From Amycolatopsis iheyensis (GTDB lineage: Bacteria > Actinomycetota > Actinomycetes > Mycobacteriales > Pseudonocardiaceae), in contig NZ_JAMXQV010000015.1 in the NCBI RefSeq assembly GCF_024703995.1, positions 186,001 to 250,000 on the forward strand: a DNA stretch of 64,000 nucleotides, in the 5' to 3' direction. Shown here piece by piece: positions 49,509 to 58,423 of this stretch. The notes under the pieces are model-generated. The model was not told where the DNA came from. It saw only the letters and a program-made list of their open reading frames with translations, and searched no databases. The stretch's first letter is position 1. Each line of letters opens with the position of its first letter. The position numbers and the translations under genes are program-made.

Positions 49509-50441
49509 ATGTCCGCGGTGACCTATGTCGAGGCGATTGTCGTCGGCGCCTTGCAGGGGGTGTCGGAATTGTTTCCGGTGTCCAGTCTCGGCCACAGCAT
49601 CCTCCTGCCCGCCTGGCTCGGCGGGCAGTGGCAGCAGGACCTGAGCATCGGCAAGGGTTCGCCGTACCTGGCGGTGCTCGTGGCGATGCACGTCGCGACG
49701 GCGCTGGCGCTCGTGCTGTTCTTCCGGAAGGACTGGATCCGGATCATCGGCGGGCTGTGGACGTCGATCCGCGACCGCGAGATCCGCACCCCTGACCAGC
49801 GGCTCGCGTGGCTGCTCGTGCTCGCCACGATCCCGGTCGGCCTGGCCGGGCTGCTCTTCGAGGGCCTGCTGCGCGACTTCCTCGGCAAGCCGGTGCCGGC
49901 GGCGATCTTCCTGGCGCTCAACGGCGGTGTCCTCTACGCCGCCGAGAAGTTCTCCCGCGCCAAGCCCAAGCCCGCCGAAGAAGCGGACACTGTGGACTTC
50001 TCGACGGAGGAAACCCTGGTGATGCGGGCGGTTTCCGTCGAGGAGGCGACCGACGTCCGGCTGGCCAAGCTGCGTGTCGGCGAGGCCGTGCTGATCGGCG
50101 CGGCGCAGATCCTCGCGCTGCTGCCGGGCATCAGCCGCTCGGGCATCACCATGGTCGCCGGGCTGCGCCGCGGGCTCGGCCACGAGGACGCCGCGCGCTT
50201 CGCGTTCCTGCTCGCCACGCCGGTCATCCTCGCCGCCGGCGTGCTGAAGATGCCGTCGTTGTTCGCCCCGGAAAACCACGCTTCACTCGGCCCGGCACTC
50301 GTCGGCAGCGTCATCGCCGGGGTCGCTTCGTACATTTCTGTCCGGTTCCTCACCGGGTACTTCGAAACGCGCACGCTGACGCCGTTCGCGATTTACTGCG
50401 TGGTCGCCGGAATCGGCAGCCTGATCTTCTTCGCGGTGTGA
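49509..50441 (+). CDS. uppP: Undecaprenyl-diphosphate phosphatase
   Basis: 310 residues, BacA/UppP family with about eight membrane helices. QGVSELFPVSSLGH (residues 16-29) carries the catalytic Glu, and LPGISRSGITM (about 205) supplies the phosphate-binding Arg/Ser. It recycles undecaprenyl diphosphate to the lipid carrier used for peptidoglycan and contributes to bacitracin tolerance. The variant has a charged cytoplasmic loop (about 155-190) longer than that of E. coli. The next gene follows after one base. Confidence 0.94.
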   Translation: MSAVTYVEAIVVGALQGVSELFPVSSLGHSILLPAWLGGQWQQDLSIGKGSPYLAVLVAMHVATALALVLFFRKDWIRIIGGLWTSIRDREIRTPDQRLAWLLVLATIPVGLAGLLFEGLLRDFLGKPVPAAIFLALNGGVLYAAEKFSRAKPKPAEEADTVDFSTEETLVMRAVSVEEATDVRLAKLRVGEAVLIGAAQILALLPGISRSGITMVAGLRRGLGHEDAARFAFLLATPVILAAGVLKMPSLFAPENHASLGPALVGSVIAGVASYISVRFLTGYFETRTLTPFAIYCVVAGIGSLIFFAV

Positions 50442-50442
50442 G

Positions 50443-51303
50443 GTGACGCTCGACGTCCCGGCGGTCCTGTGCGTGCTCGTCCTGGGCACGCTCTACGTCC
50501 GCGCGGCCCGCGGGCGCGGCTGGCCGCCGGGCCGGACCACGGCGTTCCTCGCCGGGCTCGCGACGATCCTGGTCGTCACCTGCTCACCGCTGGCCGTGTA
50601 CGACCGGACGTTCTTCTGGGTCCGCGCGGTCCAGACCACCACGCTGGTGATGGTCACGCCGCTGCTGCTGGCCCTCGGCGCGCCCCTCCGGCTCCTCCTG
50701 GACACCCGGCCGGCGACCTGGGCGCGGCGCCACGGCCGCGGCCCGGTGGCCCGCGCGCTGACGTTCCCGCCGGTCGTCACGGTGGTCCTGATCGCGCCGG
50801 TGCTCGTGCTGTACCTGACCCCGCTCTACGACCTGGTGCTGCGGTCGTCGCTCGCCGACGGCCTGGTCCGGCTGGTCCTCGTGCTGACCGGCTTCACGTA
50901 CTTCTGGACCCGCCTCGGCCTCGACCCGACCCCGCGGCGCGACCCGCACCTGGTCTCGGTGTGGATCGCGTTCGCCGAGGTGATCTTCGACGGCGCGCTG
51001 GGCCTGGTGCTGTGGCTCGGCCCGCTGCTCGCGCCGGCGCACTACGCGGCCGCGCACCCGGGGCAGGGCCCGGACCCGCGCACGGACCAGATCATCGGCG
51101 CGGGCGTGCTGTGGATCGGCGGCGACGTCGCCGGCCTGCCGTTCGTCGTCGCGCTGTTCATCCGCTGGGCCCGCGACGACGAGCGGCGCGCGAAGCAGCT
51201 CGACGTCCGGCTGGACGAAGAAGCCGCCGCGGGCGCCGCGTCGACGTCGGGGCTGTGGTGGGAGAACGACCCGGCCCTGACCGACCGGTTCAGGCGCCGA
51301 TGA
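50443..51303 (+). CDS. CtaG-type cytochrome c oxidase assembly protein
   Basis: 286 residues with about seven membrane helices. Its pattern (VYDRTFFWVRAVQTTTLVMVTPLLLALGAP, later HYAAAHPGQGP and DQIIGAGVLWIGGD) fits the caa3-type CtaG family, which helps copper insertion into cytochrome oxidase. GTG start immediately after the uppP stop, so the two are co-transcribed although their roles are unrelated. The C-terminal 50 residues are charged and cytoplasmic. Copy C of the dispersed palindrome follows. Confidence 0.85.
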   Translation: MTLDVPAVLCVLVLGTLYVRAARGRGWPPGRTTAFLAGLATILVVTCSPLAVYDRTFFWVRAVQTTTLVMVTPLLLALGAPLRLLLDTRPATWARRHGRGPVARALTFPPVVTVVLIAPVLVLYLTPLYDLVLRSSLADGLVRLVLVLTGFTYFWTRLGLDPTPRRDPHLVSVWIAFAEVIFDGALGLVLWLGPLLAPAHYAAAHPGQGPDPRTDQIIGAGVLWIGGDVAGLPFVVALFIRWARDDERRAKQLDVRLDEEAAAGAASTSGLWWENDPALTDRFRRR

Positions 51304-51316
51304 CCCCGCCTCTCAA

Positions 51317-51401
51317 GCGCCCCAATGTGGCCTTGGTTGCGTCTGACGCACCCAATGTGGCCTTCGGTGCGTCTGACGCACCGAAGGCCACATTGGGGCG
51401 C
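51317..51401. repeat. Dispersed palindrome family, copy C
   Basis: A truncated half-unit (51317-51350) is followed by a perfect palindrome with 21-bp arms (51351-51371 and 51377-51397). Relative to copies A and B the stem has GGCCTT in place of GGCGTT, with the matching change AAGGCC on the other arm. It separates the convergent 3' ends of the CtaG-like gene and panB. Confidence 0.9.
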
Positions 51402-51407
51402 TCGGGG

Positions 51408-52271
51408 TCAGTCGTGGAACGCGTGCTCGGGGGCCGGGAACTCACCGCGGCGGACGTCCTCCGCGAACGCCGTCGCCGCGTCCTGCAGCACCGTCGCGAC
51501 GTCGGCGTAGCGCTTGACGAACCGCGGCGCCTTGCCGCGCCGCAGCCCGGCCATGTCCTGCCAGACGAGCACCTGCGCGTCGCAGTCCGGGCCGGCGCCG
51601 ATGCCGACCGTCGGGATCTTCAGCTCGTGCGTGACGCGCTTCGCGGCTTCGGCGGGCACCATCTCCATCACCACCGCGAACGCCCCGGCCTCCTGCAGCG
51701 CCAGCGCGTCGGCGAGCAGCGCGTCCGCCGCTTCGCCGCGCCCCTGCACCCGGTAGCCGCCGAGGTTGTGCTCACTCTGCGGGGTGAACCCGATGTGGCC
51801 CATCACCGGCACGCCGGCCGACGTCAGGGCCTCGACGTGCGCGGCGAACCGGCGCCCGCCCTCGAGCTTCACGGCGTGCGCGCGGCCCTCCTTCATGAAC
51901 CGCACCGACGTCGCCAGCGCCTGCTCCGGCGAGAGCTGGTACGAGCCGAACGGCAGGTCGGCGACCACGAGGGCCCGCTTGACCGAGCCGGTGACCGCCC
52001 GGACCAGCGGCAGCAGCTCGTCCACCGTCACCGGCAGCGAGGTGTCGTACCCGAAGACGTTGTTGGCCGCGGAGTCGCCGACGAGCAGCACGGGGATCCC
52101 GGCCTCGTCGAACAGCGCGGCGGTGTACATGTCGTAGGCGGTGAGCATGGGCCACGGCTCGCCGCGCTCCTTGAGCTCACGCAGGTGGTGGACGCGGACC
52201 TTCCGGCCCGAGGCCGGCTTGGCGGCGGGTCCGGTGCCGTAGGGGGCGGGTTCTTCAGCGCTGGCAGACAT
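51408..52271 (-). CDS. panB: Ketopantoate hydroxymethyltransferase
   Basis: 287 residues. It transfers a hydroxymethyl group from methylene-tetrahydrofolate to 2-oxoisovalerate, the first step of pantothenate synthesis. Conserved segments include LTAYDMYTAALFDEAG, LLVGDSAANNVFGYD (metal Asp), GFTPQSEHNLGGYRVQGR and MVPAEAAKRVT (catalytic Glu). The N-terminal 22 residues are a polar extension usual in actinobacteria. ATG at 52271. No other pan gene is nearby. Confidence 0.94.
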   Translation of the reverse strand: MSASAEEPAPYGTGPAAKPASGRKVRVHHLRELKERGEPWPMLTAYDMYTAALFDEAGIPVLLVGDSAANNVFGYDTSLPVTVDELLPLVRAVTGSVKRALVVADLPFGSYQLSPEQALATSVRFMKEGRAHAVKLEGGRRFAAHVEALTSAGVPVMGHIGFTPQSEHNLGGYRVQGRGEAADALLADALALQEAGAFAVVMEMVPAEAAKRVTHELKIPTVGIGAGPDCDAQVLVWQDMAGLRRGKAPRFVKRYADVATVLQDAATAFAEDVRRGEFPAPEHAFHD

Positions 52272-52477
52272 CGTCGTCGACCGTCCTTCCCTCGAGGCCT
52301 CGGTGAGGTCCCCGGGTCGTGGAACAGGGGTGTCCCAAAGCGTGACACGCTCTCCGACGACGTCCCAACCACGTGCGACCAGCTTCACACCGTCGTGCGA
52401 AAGGAGGACGGGCAGTCCTTCTTCAGATTGATGCCGGGGGACAACCAACCTGTGTTCACTTACGTCATGAAGAGGGC

Positions 52478-55400
52478 ATGAGCACCGACCGGCCGCGAAA
52501 GGCGACGAAAGCAACGATGGGAAACCTCGCGAACACGCGTCCGCGCCTTCCCGCCTGGAAGGCGAAGGCGGGCGGCATCGTCGCGACCGTGGTCCAGCTG
52601 GCCGCGGTGTTCTCCGTGATCCTCCTCTTCGCCGGCGGCGCGCACGGGCACCTGCTCAACGGCATCGACATGGCGTTCTCCAGCCTGAGCGTGCCGACCA
52701 GCGCGAGCCTGGTGATGGTGCTGCTGCTGGTCGTGCTGGGCGCCGCGCTGCGCCGCCGCAAGAAGGCCGCGCTGTACACGCTGGTCCTCTTCCAGATCGG
52801 CGGGCTGCTGCTCACCCTGGCCCTGCAGGCGACCCTGCTGTGGTCGCCCGAGCTGCTTTCACTCGGGTCGAAGCAGGTCCGGCACATCCCGATCCAGCTG
52901 TGGACCCTCACGGTGGCCGACGTGCTCTCGGTCGGCCTGATCGTGTTGCTGCTGAAGCTGCGCCCGGCGTTCCCGGCCCGGCTCGCGCCGAGTGCCTGGC
53001 GTGATGGCCTGACCATGCTGTTCGGCGGGTTCGCCGTCGTCATCCTGGTCGGCTGGGGGCTCGCGGAAGCGTTTCCCGGCCACCTCGGCGACACGTGGGA
53101 GCGCTTCGCCTGGGTCGTGAACCACGCGACCGGTGAGAACCTCCAGCTGCGCCGGATCGGCGTCGGCGAAGGGCCGGCCTGGCTGGACGTCTTCATCGAC
53201 ATCTGCGCGACCGCGGTCGCCACCGGCGCGTTGTACATGCTCTTCCGCGGCGTCCGCAGCCGTCGCCTCCGGACGGACGACGAAGAGCTGCGCGTGCGCA
53301 AGCTCCTGGCCGAGCACGGCGAGGAAGACTCGCTGGGCTACTTCGCCACCCGGCGCGACAAGAGCGTCGTGTTCGCGCCGAACGGCCGCGCGGCGGTCAC
53401 CTACCGCGTGCTCGGCGGCACCAGCGTCGCGAGCGCCGACCCGATCGGCGACCCGGAGGCGTGGCCGGACGCGGTCCGCGCGTGGCTCGACGAAACGCGC
53501 ACGTACGGCTGGACGCCCGGCGTGCTCGGGGCGAGCGAACGCGGCGCGAAGACGTACACCGACGCCGGCCTGCGTGCGCTGGAGATCGGCGACGAAGCGG
53601 TGCTCGACATCCGCGAGTTCAGCCTCGCCGGGCCGGAGCGGCGTTCGGTGCGCCAGGCCGTCAAGCGCATCGAGCGCGCCGGCTACACCTCGCGGGTGCG
53701 CCGCCACGGCGAGATCCCCGACGAGGAGATGGCCGAGCTGCTCGCGCGCGCCCAGGCGTGGCGCGGCGCCGAGACCGAACGAGGGTTCTCGATGGCGCTG
53801 GGCCGCCTCGGCGACGCCAGCGACGGCCGCAGCGTGATGGTCGAGGCCTACGACGCTCGTGGCGAGCTGCGCGGCCTGCTTTCGTTCGTCCCGTGGGGCC
53901 GGCGGGGGCTGTCGCTGGACCTCATGCGCCGCGACCGCGACGCCGAAAACGGCCTCAACGAGTACATGATCGCCGAGGTCGTCGCGGCCGGCCAGCACCT
54001 CGGCGCGCAGCGGATCTCGCTCAACTTCGCCATGTTCCGCGCGGTGTTCTCCGAAGGCGAGCGGATCGGCGCGGGCCCGGTCCTGCGGGCCTGGAAGGGC
54101 ATCCTGAGCGTCGCTTCGCGGTTCTTCCAGCTCGAGTCGCTCTACCGGTCCAACGCCAAGTACGGGCCGGACTGGGAGCCGCGGTTCCTCTGCTACTCCT
54201 CGGCGCGGCGGCTCCCGCGCGTCGGCATCGTCGCGGGCGCGCTCGAAGGGTTCGTCCCGACCGGCCGGTCGCGGTCCCTGCGGCTGGAGACGGTCGGCGA
54301 AGACTTCGTCGCGCGCGTCCGGGAGATCGAGGCGTCCGCGGCCGCCCCCGCGGCGCGGGTGGCGCGGCGGCCCGAGCAGGTGCGCGTCCGCATCGCGAAG
54401 CTCGCCAAGCTGCGCGAGTCCGGCATCGACCCGTACCCGGTGGGCTTCCGGCGCGAGGACCACATCGGCGACGTCGTGGCCAAGTTCGGCGCCCTGGCCC
54501 CGGACACCGCGACCGGGCACCGCGTCCGGATCGCCGGGCGCGTGCTGGCGATGCGCACCCTCGGCGGGCTGTGCTTCGCGCGAGTCAAGGACTTCGGCGG
54601 CGAGATCCAGCTGATGCTCGACGCGGGCGAGCTGGACCTCACGGGCTGGCGCACCGGCGTCGACCTGGGCGACCACGTCGGGGTGAGCGGCCAGGTCGTC
54701 ACGTCGAAGCGGGGCGAGCTCTCGGTGCTGGTCGACGAGTGGACGGTCACCGCCAAGTGCCTGCACCCGTTGCCGGACAAGCGGAAGGGCCTCACCGACC
54801 CGGAGACGAGGGTGCGGCAGCGCTACCTCGACCTGGCGGTCAACCCGGACTCGACGGCCATGCTGCGGCTGCGGTCCACAGTGGTCCGCGCGGTGCGCGA
54901 GCGGCTGCACCACGCGGACTACCTCGAAGTCGAGACACCGATGCTGCAGACGGTCCACGGCGGCGCCAACGCCCGGCCGTTCGTCACCCACATCAACGCC
55001 TACGACATGCGGATGTACCTGCGGATCGCGCCGGAGCTGTACCTGAAGCGGCTGTGCGTCGCCGGCGTCGAGCGCGTCTTCGAGCTGAACCGGAACTTCC
55101 GCAACGAAGGCGTCGACGCGACGCACAACCCCGAGTTCACGATGCTGGAGGCGTACCAGGCGTACGCGGACTACGACTCGATGCGGGTGCTGACCCGCGA
55201 GCTGATCCAGCACGCGGCGGAAGCGGCGTACGGCGCCCAGCTCGTCCGCCGGCCGGACGCCGCCGGGCGGGTGGTGGAGCACGACATCTCCGGCGACTGG
55301 CCGGTCGTCACGGTGCACGACGCCGTCTCGGCGGCCTTCGGGGAGCAGATCGACTCGGGCACGTCGGTGGCCGACCTGCGCCGGCTGTGCCGGGCGGCGG

Positions 55401-55840
55401 GCGTGCCGGTGGGGGAGGACCCGAGCCACGGCGACCTGGTGCTCAAGGCGTTCGAGCACCTGGTCGAGGGCGCGACGGTGCTGCCGACGTTCTACACGGA
55501 CTACCCGACCGACGTCTCGCCGCTGACCCGCCAGCACCGGGAGGACCCGCGGCTGGCCGAGCGCTGGGACCTGATCGCGTTCGGCTCCGAGGTCGGCACC
55601 GCCTACACCGAGCTGACGGACCCGATCGAGCAACGGCGGCGGCTGGAGGCCCAGTCGCTGCGCGCGGCGAGCGGAGACGTCGAAGCAATGGAGCTGGACG
55701 ACGACTTCCTGCTGGCCCTGGAACACGGCATGCCACCCACCGGCGGCCTCGGTTTGGGTGTCGATCGGCTGCTGATGATGCTCACCGGGGCGTCGATCCG
55801 CCAGACGGTCCTGTTCCCGTTCGTCCGTCCGCAGGCGTAA
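52478..55840 (+). CDS. lysX: Bifunctional lysyl-tRNA synthetase / lysylphosphatidylglycerol synthase
   Basis: 1120 residues. Residues about 25-265 hold six to seven membrane helices. About 285-620 is the DUF2156 aminoacyl-phosphatidylglycerol synthase domain (MprF-like; e.g. GLSLDLMRRDRDAENGLNEYMI). About 640-740 is an OB-fold anticodon domain (AGRVLAMRTLGGLCFA), and 760-1118 a class II LysRS catalytic domain (RQRYLDLAVNP, RNFRNEGVDATHNPEFT, GLGLGVDRLLMML). It charges tRNA-Lys and moves lysine to phosphatidylglycerol, giving cationic-peptide resistance, as known for mycobacterial LysX. ATG at 52478 with GAGG upstream; 206 bases separate it from divergent panB. Confidence 0.95.
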   Translation: MSTDRPRKATKATMGNLANTRPRLPAWKAKAGGIVATVVQLAAVFSVILLFAGGAHGHLLNGIDMAFSSLSVPTSASLVMVLLLVVLGAALRRRKKAALYTLVLFQIGGLLLTLALQATLLWSPELLSLGSKQVRHIPIQLWTLTVADVLSVGLIVLLLKLRPAFPARLAPSAWRDGLTMLFGGFAVVILVGWGLAEAFPGHLGDTWERFAWVVNHATGENLQLRRIGVGEGPAWLDVFIDICATAVATGALYMLFRGVRSRRLRTDDEELRVRKLLAEHGEEDSLGYFATRRDKSVVFAPNGRAAVTYRVLGGTSVASADPIGDPEAWPDAVRAWLDETRTYGWTPGVLGASERGAKTYTDAGLRALEIGDEAVLDIREFSLAGPERRSVRQAVKRIERAGYTSRVRRHGEIPDEEMAELLARAQAWRGAETERGFSMALGRLGDASDGRSVMVEAYDARGELRGLLSFVPWGRRGLSLDLMRRDRDAENGLNEYMIAEVVAAGQHLGAQRISLNFAMFRAVFSEGERIGAGPVLRAWKGILSVASRFFQLESLYRSNAKYGPDWEPRFLCYSSARRLPRVGIVAGALEGFVPTGRSRSLRLETVGEDFVARVREIEASAAAPAARVARRPEQVRVRIAKLAKLRESGIDPYPVGFRREDHIGDVVAKFGALAPDTATGHRVRIAGRVLAMRTLGGLCFARVKDFGGEIQLMLDAGELDLTGWRTGVDLGDHVGVSGQVVTSKRGELSVLVDEWTVTAKCLHPLPDKRKGLTDPETRVRQRYLDLAVNPDSTAMLRLRSTVVRAVRERLHHADYLEVETPMLQTVHGGANARPFVTHINAYDMRMYLRIAPELYLKRLCVAGVERVFELNRNFRNEGVDATHNPEFTMLEAYQAYADYDSMRVLTRELIQHAAEAAYGAQLVRRPDAAGRVVEHDISGDWPVVTVHDAVSAAFGEQIDSGTSVADLRRLCRAAGVPVGEDPSHGDLVLKAFEHLVEGATVLPTFYTDYPTDVSPLTRQHREDPRLAERWDLIAFGSEVGTAYTELTDPIEQRRRLEAQSLRAASGDVEAMELDDDFLLALEHGMPPTGGLGLGVDRLLMMLTGASIRQTVLFPFVRPQA

Positions 55841-55904
55841 CGACTCGGTCGATCTGATCACGGTGGTACGGCCGGGACGGGAACGTTCGCTTAATGTGTG
55901 CCAC

Positions 55905-56477
55905 GTGCGCACGGCTCGGATCGCCTCGGCCCTCCTGATGGGGGTGGCCGTCTTCGCGTACTCGGGGTGGCTGCTGGAGTTCTTCCTGCCCACGGGCGTC
56001 TCGCCGGCCCACGACCCGGTCGAGGCGCTGCTGGGCGGCCCGCCGGTGTTCCGGGTCCTGCTCGCGGTGTCGGGCGTCGCGTTCCTGCTCGCCGGCCCGG
56101 CCCTGCACCGGCTCGGCCCGGTCCAGTGGGTGGCCCGGCTCAGCTCGATCTCGGTGAGCGTGTTCGGCTTGATCGCCCTGCTGCAGGCGGCCTACCCGGA
56201 CCAGAGCGACGCGCTGTCGTTCCTGGCGACCGTGGTGCTGGTGGTCGGGGTGGTCAGCTTGATCCTCTGGTGGCCCCCGGGCTGGCGCGCGCTCGCGGTC
56301 GCCGGGCTGGTGATCGTGCTGGTCACGTGGGCGGCCCTGGTGCTGACGCGGCAGCTGGACACGGCGGAGGGCGTGGTGAGCAGGGCCCAGCAGGTGGTGC
56401 GCGCGGTCCTGTACGCGGTGGGTGGGGCGTACGCGTTCATCAAGCCCGCCCCGAGACATGCCCCTCGGGGCGGCTGA
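55905..56477 (+). CDS. DUF998-type membrane protein, possibly leaderless
   Basis: 190 residues with about six hydrophobic helices and the N-terminal WLLEFFLPTGVSPAHDPV motif common in DUF998 proteins, of unknown function. The GTG at 55905 lacks a ribosome site and lies seven bases after TAATGT (55892-55897), which looks like a -10 box, so translation may start at the very 5' end of the mRNA. It is 64 bases downstream of lysX. Confidence 0.75.
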   Translation: MRTARIASALLMGVAVFAYSGWLLEFFLPTGVSPAHDPVEALLGGPPVFRVLLAVSGVAFLLAGPALHRLGPVQWVARLSSISVSVFGLIALLQAAYPDQSDALSFLATVVLVVGVVSLILWWPPGWRALAVAGLVIVLVTWAALVLTRQLDTAEGVVSRAQQVVRAVLYAVGGAYAFIKPAPRHAPRGG

Positions 56478-56675
56478 GCGGCTCGCGGCTCGGCCAGGCG
56501 GCCCGGAATGCTCCGCAGCCTCGGCGAGGCGTGCGCCGCTCCCCGCGGCAGCCGGTCCACCTCGCCAGAGTCCGCGCGCTCGAGTCCGCGCGGCGACGTG
56601 TCTCCGCAGCCGCCGATCGGCGCGGGCGCGGCTCGGCGTGCTCGCCGCGGCCGCCCCACCCAGCGCAGCCCGCGC

Positions 56676-57131
56676 TCAATCCTGCGCCGCGACATGCTCC
56701 TCAAGCCGGCTGAGCAGCTCCAGCAGCGTCTTCCGCTCACCCGGGTCGAGCACGCTGAACGTCTCGTCGGCGTGTCCGTGCTGGATCTTCTCGATCTCCC
56801 CCAGCCGGTGGCGGCCGGCGTCGGTGACGGCCAGCAGGCTCGCGCGCCGGTCGGTCGGGTCCGGTTCGCGCCGCAGGAGCCCGTCCCGCTCCAGCGCGTC
56901 GACCGCCGACGTGATCGCCCGGCCGGTCACCCCCAGCCGGCGCTTGACCTCGCCCATCCGCGGCCGGTCGCCGAGCTGGTCGACCATCAGCAGCAGCTGG
57001 ACCTGGGCCGTCGGCCAGCCGCGCTTGGCGTAGGGGGCGCCCGCGTACCGCCGCAGGACGTGCGTGATGCGCCGCAGCGCGTCGGCCAGCTCCGCGCCGG
57101 ACGGGATTTTCTCGGTTGACACCCCCGCCAC
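56676..57131 (-). CDS. MarR-family transcriptional regulator
   Basis: 151 residues with the winged-helix core (about 40-110: QLLLMVDQL...MGEVKRRLGVTGRAITSAVDALERDGLLRRE, DRRASLLAVTDAG). MarR dimers repress neighbouring transporter genes and release DNA on binding a phenolic or other ligand. GTG starts at 57131 and 57122 are both possible. It is divergent from an MFS transporter across a paired half-site operator. The 198 bases beyond its 3' end (56478-56675) contain no gene. Confidence 0.9.
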   Translation of the reverse strand: MAGVSTEKIPSGAELADALRRITHVLRRYAGAPYAKRGWPTAQVQLLLMVDQLGDRPRMGEVKRRLGVTGRAITSAVDALERDGLLRREPDPTDRRASLLAVTDAGRHRLGEIEKIQHGHADETFSVLDPGERKTLLELLSRLEEHVAAQD

Positions 57132-57138
57132 TGTACCC

Positions 57139-57176
57139 GCAAAGTATATAGACGAAATTGATACTAACTACTTTGC
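57139..57176. promoter_or_regulatory. MarR-type operator between regulator and MFS gene
   Basis: GCAAAGTA (57139-57146) and TACTTTGC (57169-57176) are perfect inverted half-sites separated by 22 AT-rich bases, with TATA-like -10 sequences between them. Binding here would block both divergent promoters. Confidence 0.65.
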
Positions 57177-57196
57177 ATCTAACTCAGGGGGAAGCT

Positions 57197-58423
57197 TTGT
57201 CCTTGTGGCGGAACCGCACGTTCGTCCTGCACACCACGGCGGTGACGATCTCGGCACTGGGCACCGCCGGCGCCCAGGTCGCGGTGGTCTTCACAGTGCT
57301 CGGGATGGGAGGTTCAGCGGGCGACGTCTCGCTGGTGGGTGTCTGCGGGCTGGTGCCGGCGCTGGCGTTCTTCCTGGTCGGCGGGGTCGTCGCCGACCGG
57401 TGGCCGCGCAACCGGGTGCTCGTCGGCACCAGCGTCCTGTCGGCGGTGGTCCAGACCGGGCTCGGGGTGACCGTCCTGACCGGGCAGGTCCGGCTCGCGC
57501 ACGTCGCGGTCGCCGCCGCGTTGACCGGCGTCGCGACGGCGTTCGCGAGACCGGCGGCGCAGGGGTTGCTGATGCGCGACCTCGCCCGGCAGGACGCGCC
57601 GCGCGCGTTCGCCGCGTTCCGGCTGGCCCTCAACCTGGCCCAGATCGGCGGCGCGTCGATCGGCGGCTGGGTGGTCGCGGCCACCGGACCCGGCTGGACG
57701 CTGGTGGCGGACGGCCTGACGTTCGTCGTCGCGGTCGTCCTCGGGCTGGGGATCCGGATCGAAGGCACCTTCAGCGCCCGGACGGGTGTCGTGCGCGAGC
57801 TGCGCGAGGGGTGGTCGGAGTTCCGGTCGCACCGGTGGCTGGCGCCGATGGTCATCCAGTTCGCGGCGGTGAACGCGCTCGCCGTCGGGGCCTACGAGCT
57901 GGTGCTCGGCCCGGTCGTGGCGGCGGACGCGGCTGCGTGGGGGCTGATCATGGCGTTCGACGCGGTCGGCATGGTGCTCGGCGGCCTGCTGTTGCTGACC
58001 TGGACCCCGTCCCGGCGCTGGGCGGTCGCCGGCGGCGCGCTCCCGGCCGCGCCCCTGGTGGCGATGACGGCGGGCGCACCGGTGTTCGTGGTGTGCTTCG
58101 CGGCGGCGCTGGCGGGGGTGGGCGTCGAGGTGTTCGGGGTCGGGTTGATGACGTTGCTGCGGCAGCACGTGCGGCACGACCGGCTGTCGCGGGTTTCGGC
58201 GTACCAGTCGCTGGCCGGGTTCGGCCTGACCCCGGCGGGCACGGCGCTGGCCGGCCCGTTGGCCACGGCGGCGGGCAACCGCGGCGCGCTCGGCGTCGTC
58301 GCGGCGGTTCTGCTGGCCGTTTGCGCCGGAAATGTCGGTGGCCGGTGGGACGATGCCCGCAACGAACGCGAAGGAGTGGATCAAGATGGCGGGAAACGTG
58401 CCCCCGGTGGCCGACGAGCGTGA
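57197..58423 (+). CDS. MFS efflux transporter (EntS-like MFS_3 group)
   Basis: 408 residues with about 11-12 membrane helices, starting with the cytoplasmic SLWRNRTF segment typical of MFS_3 exporters that expel drugs or siderophores. TTG at 57197 is chosen because AGGGGG lies six bases upstream and the next residues match the family start. Its 3' end overlaps the DinB gene by 38 bases. Control by the divergent MarR gene is likely. Confidence 0.88.
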   Translation: MSLWRNRTFVLHTTAVTISALGTAGAQVAVVFTVLGMGGSAGDVSLVGVCGLVPALAFFLVGGVVADRWPRNRVLVGTSVLSAVVQTGLGVTVLTGQVRLAHVAVAAALTGVATAFARPAAQGLLMRDLARQDAPRAFAAFRLALNLAQIGGASIGGWVVAATGPGWTLVADGLTFVVAVVLGLGIRIEGTFSARTGVVRELREGWSEFRSHRWLAPMVIQFAAVNALAVGAYELVLGPVVAADAAAWGLIMAFDAVGMVLGGLLLLTWTPSRRWAVAGGALPAAPLVAMTAGAPVFVVCFAAALAGVGVEVFGVGLMTLLRQHVRHDRLSRVSAYQSLAGFGLTPAGTALAGPLATAAGNRGALGVVAAVLLAVCAGNVGGRWDDARNEREGVDQDGGKRAPGGRRA

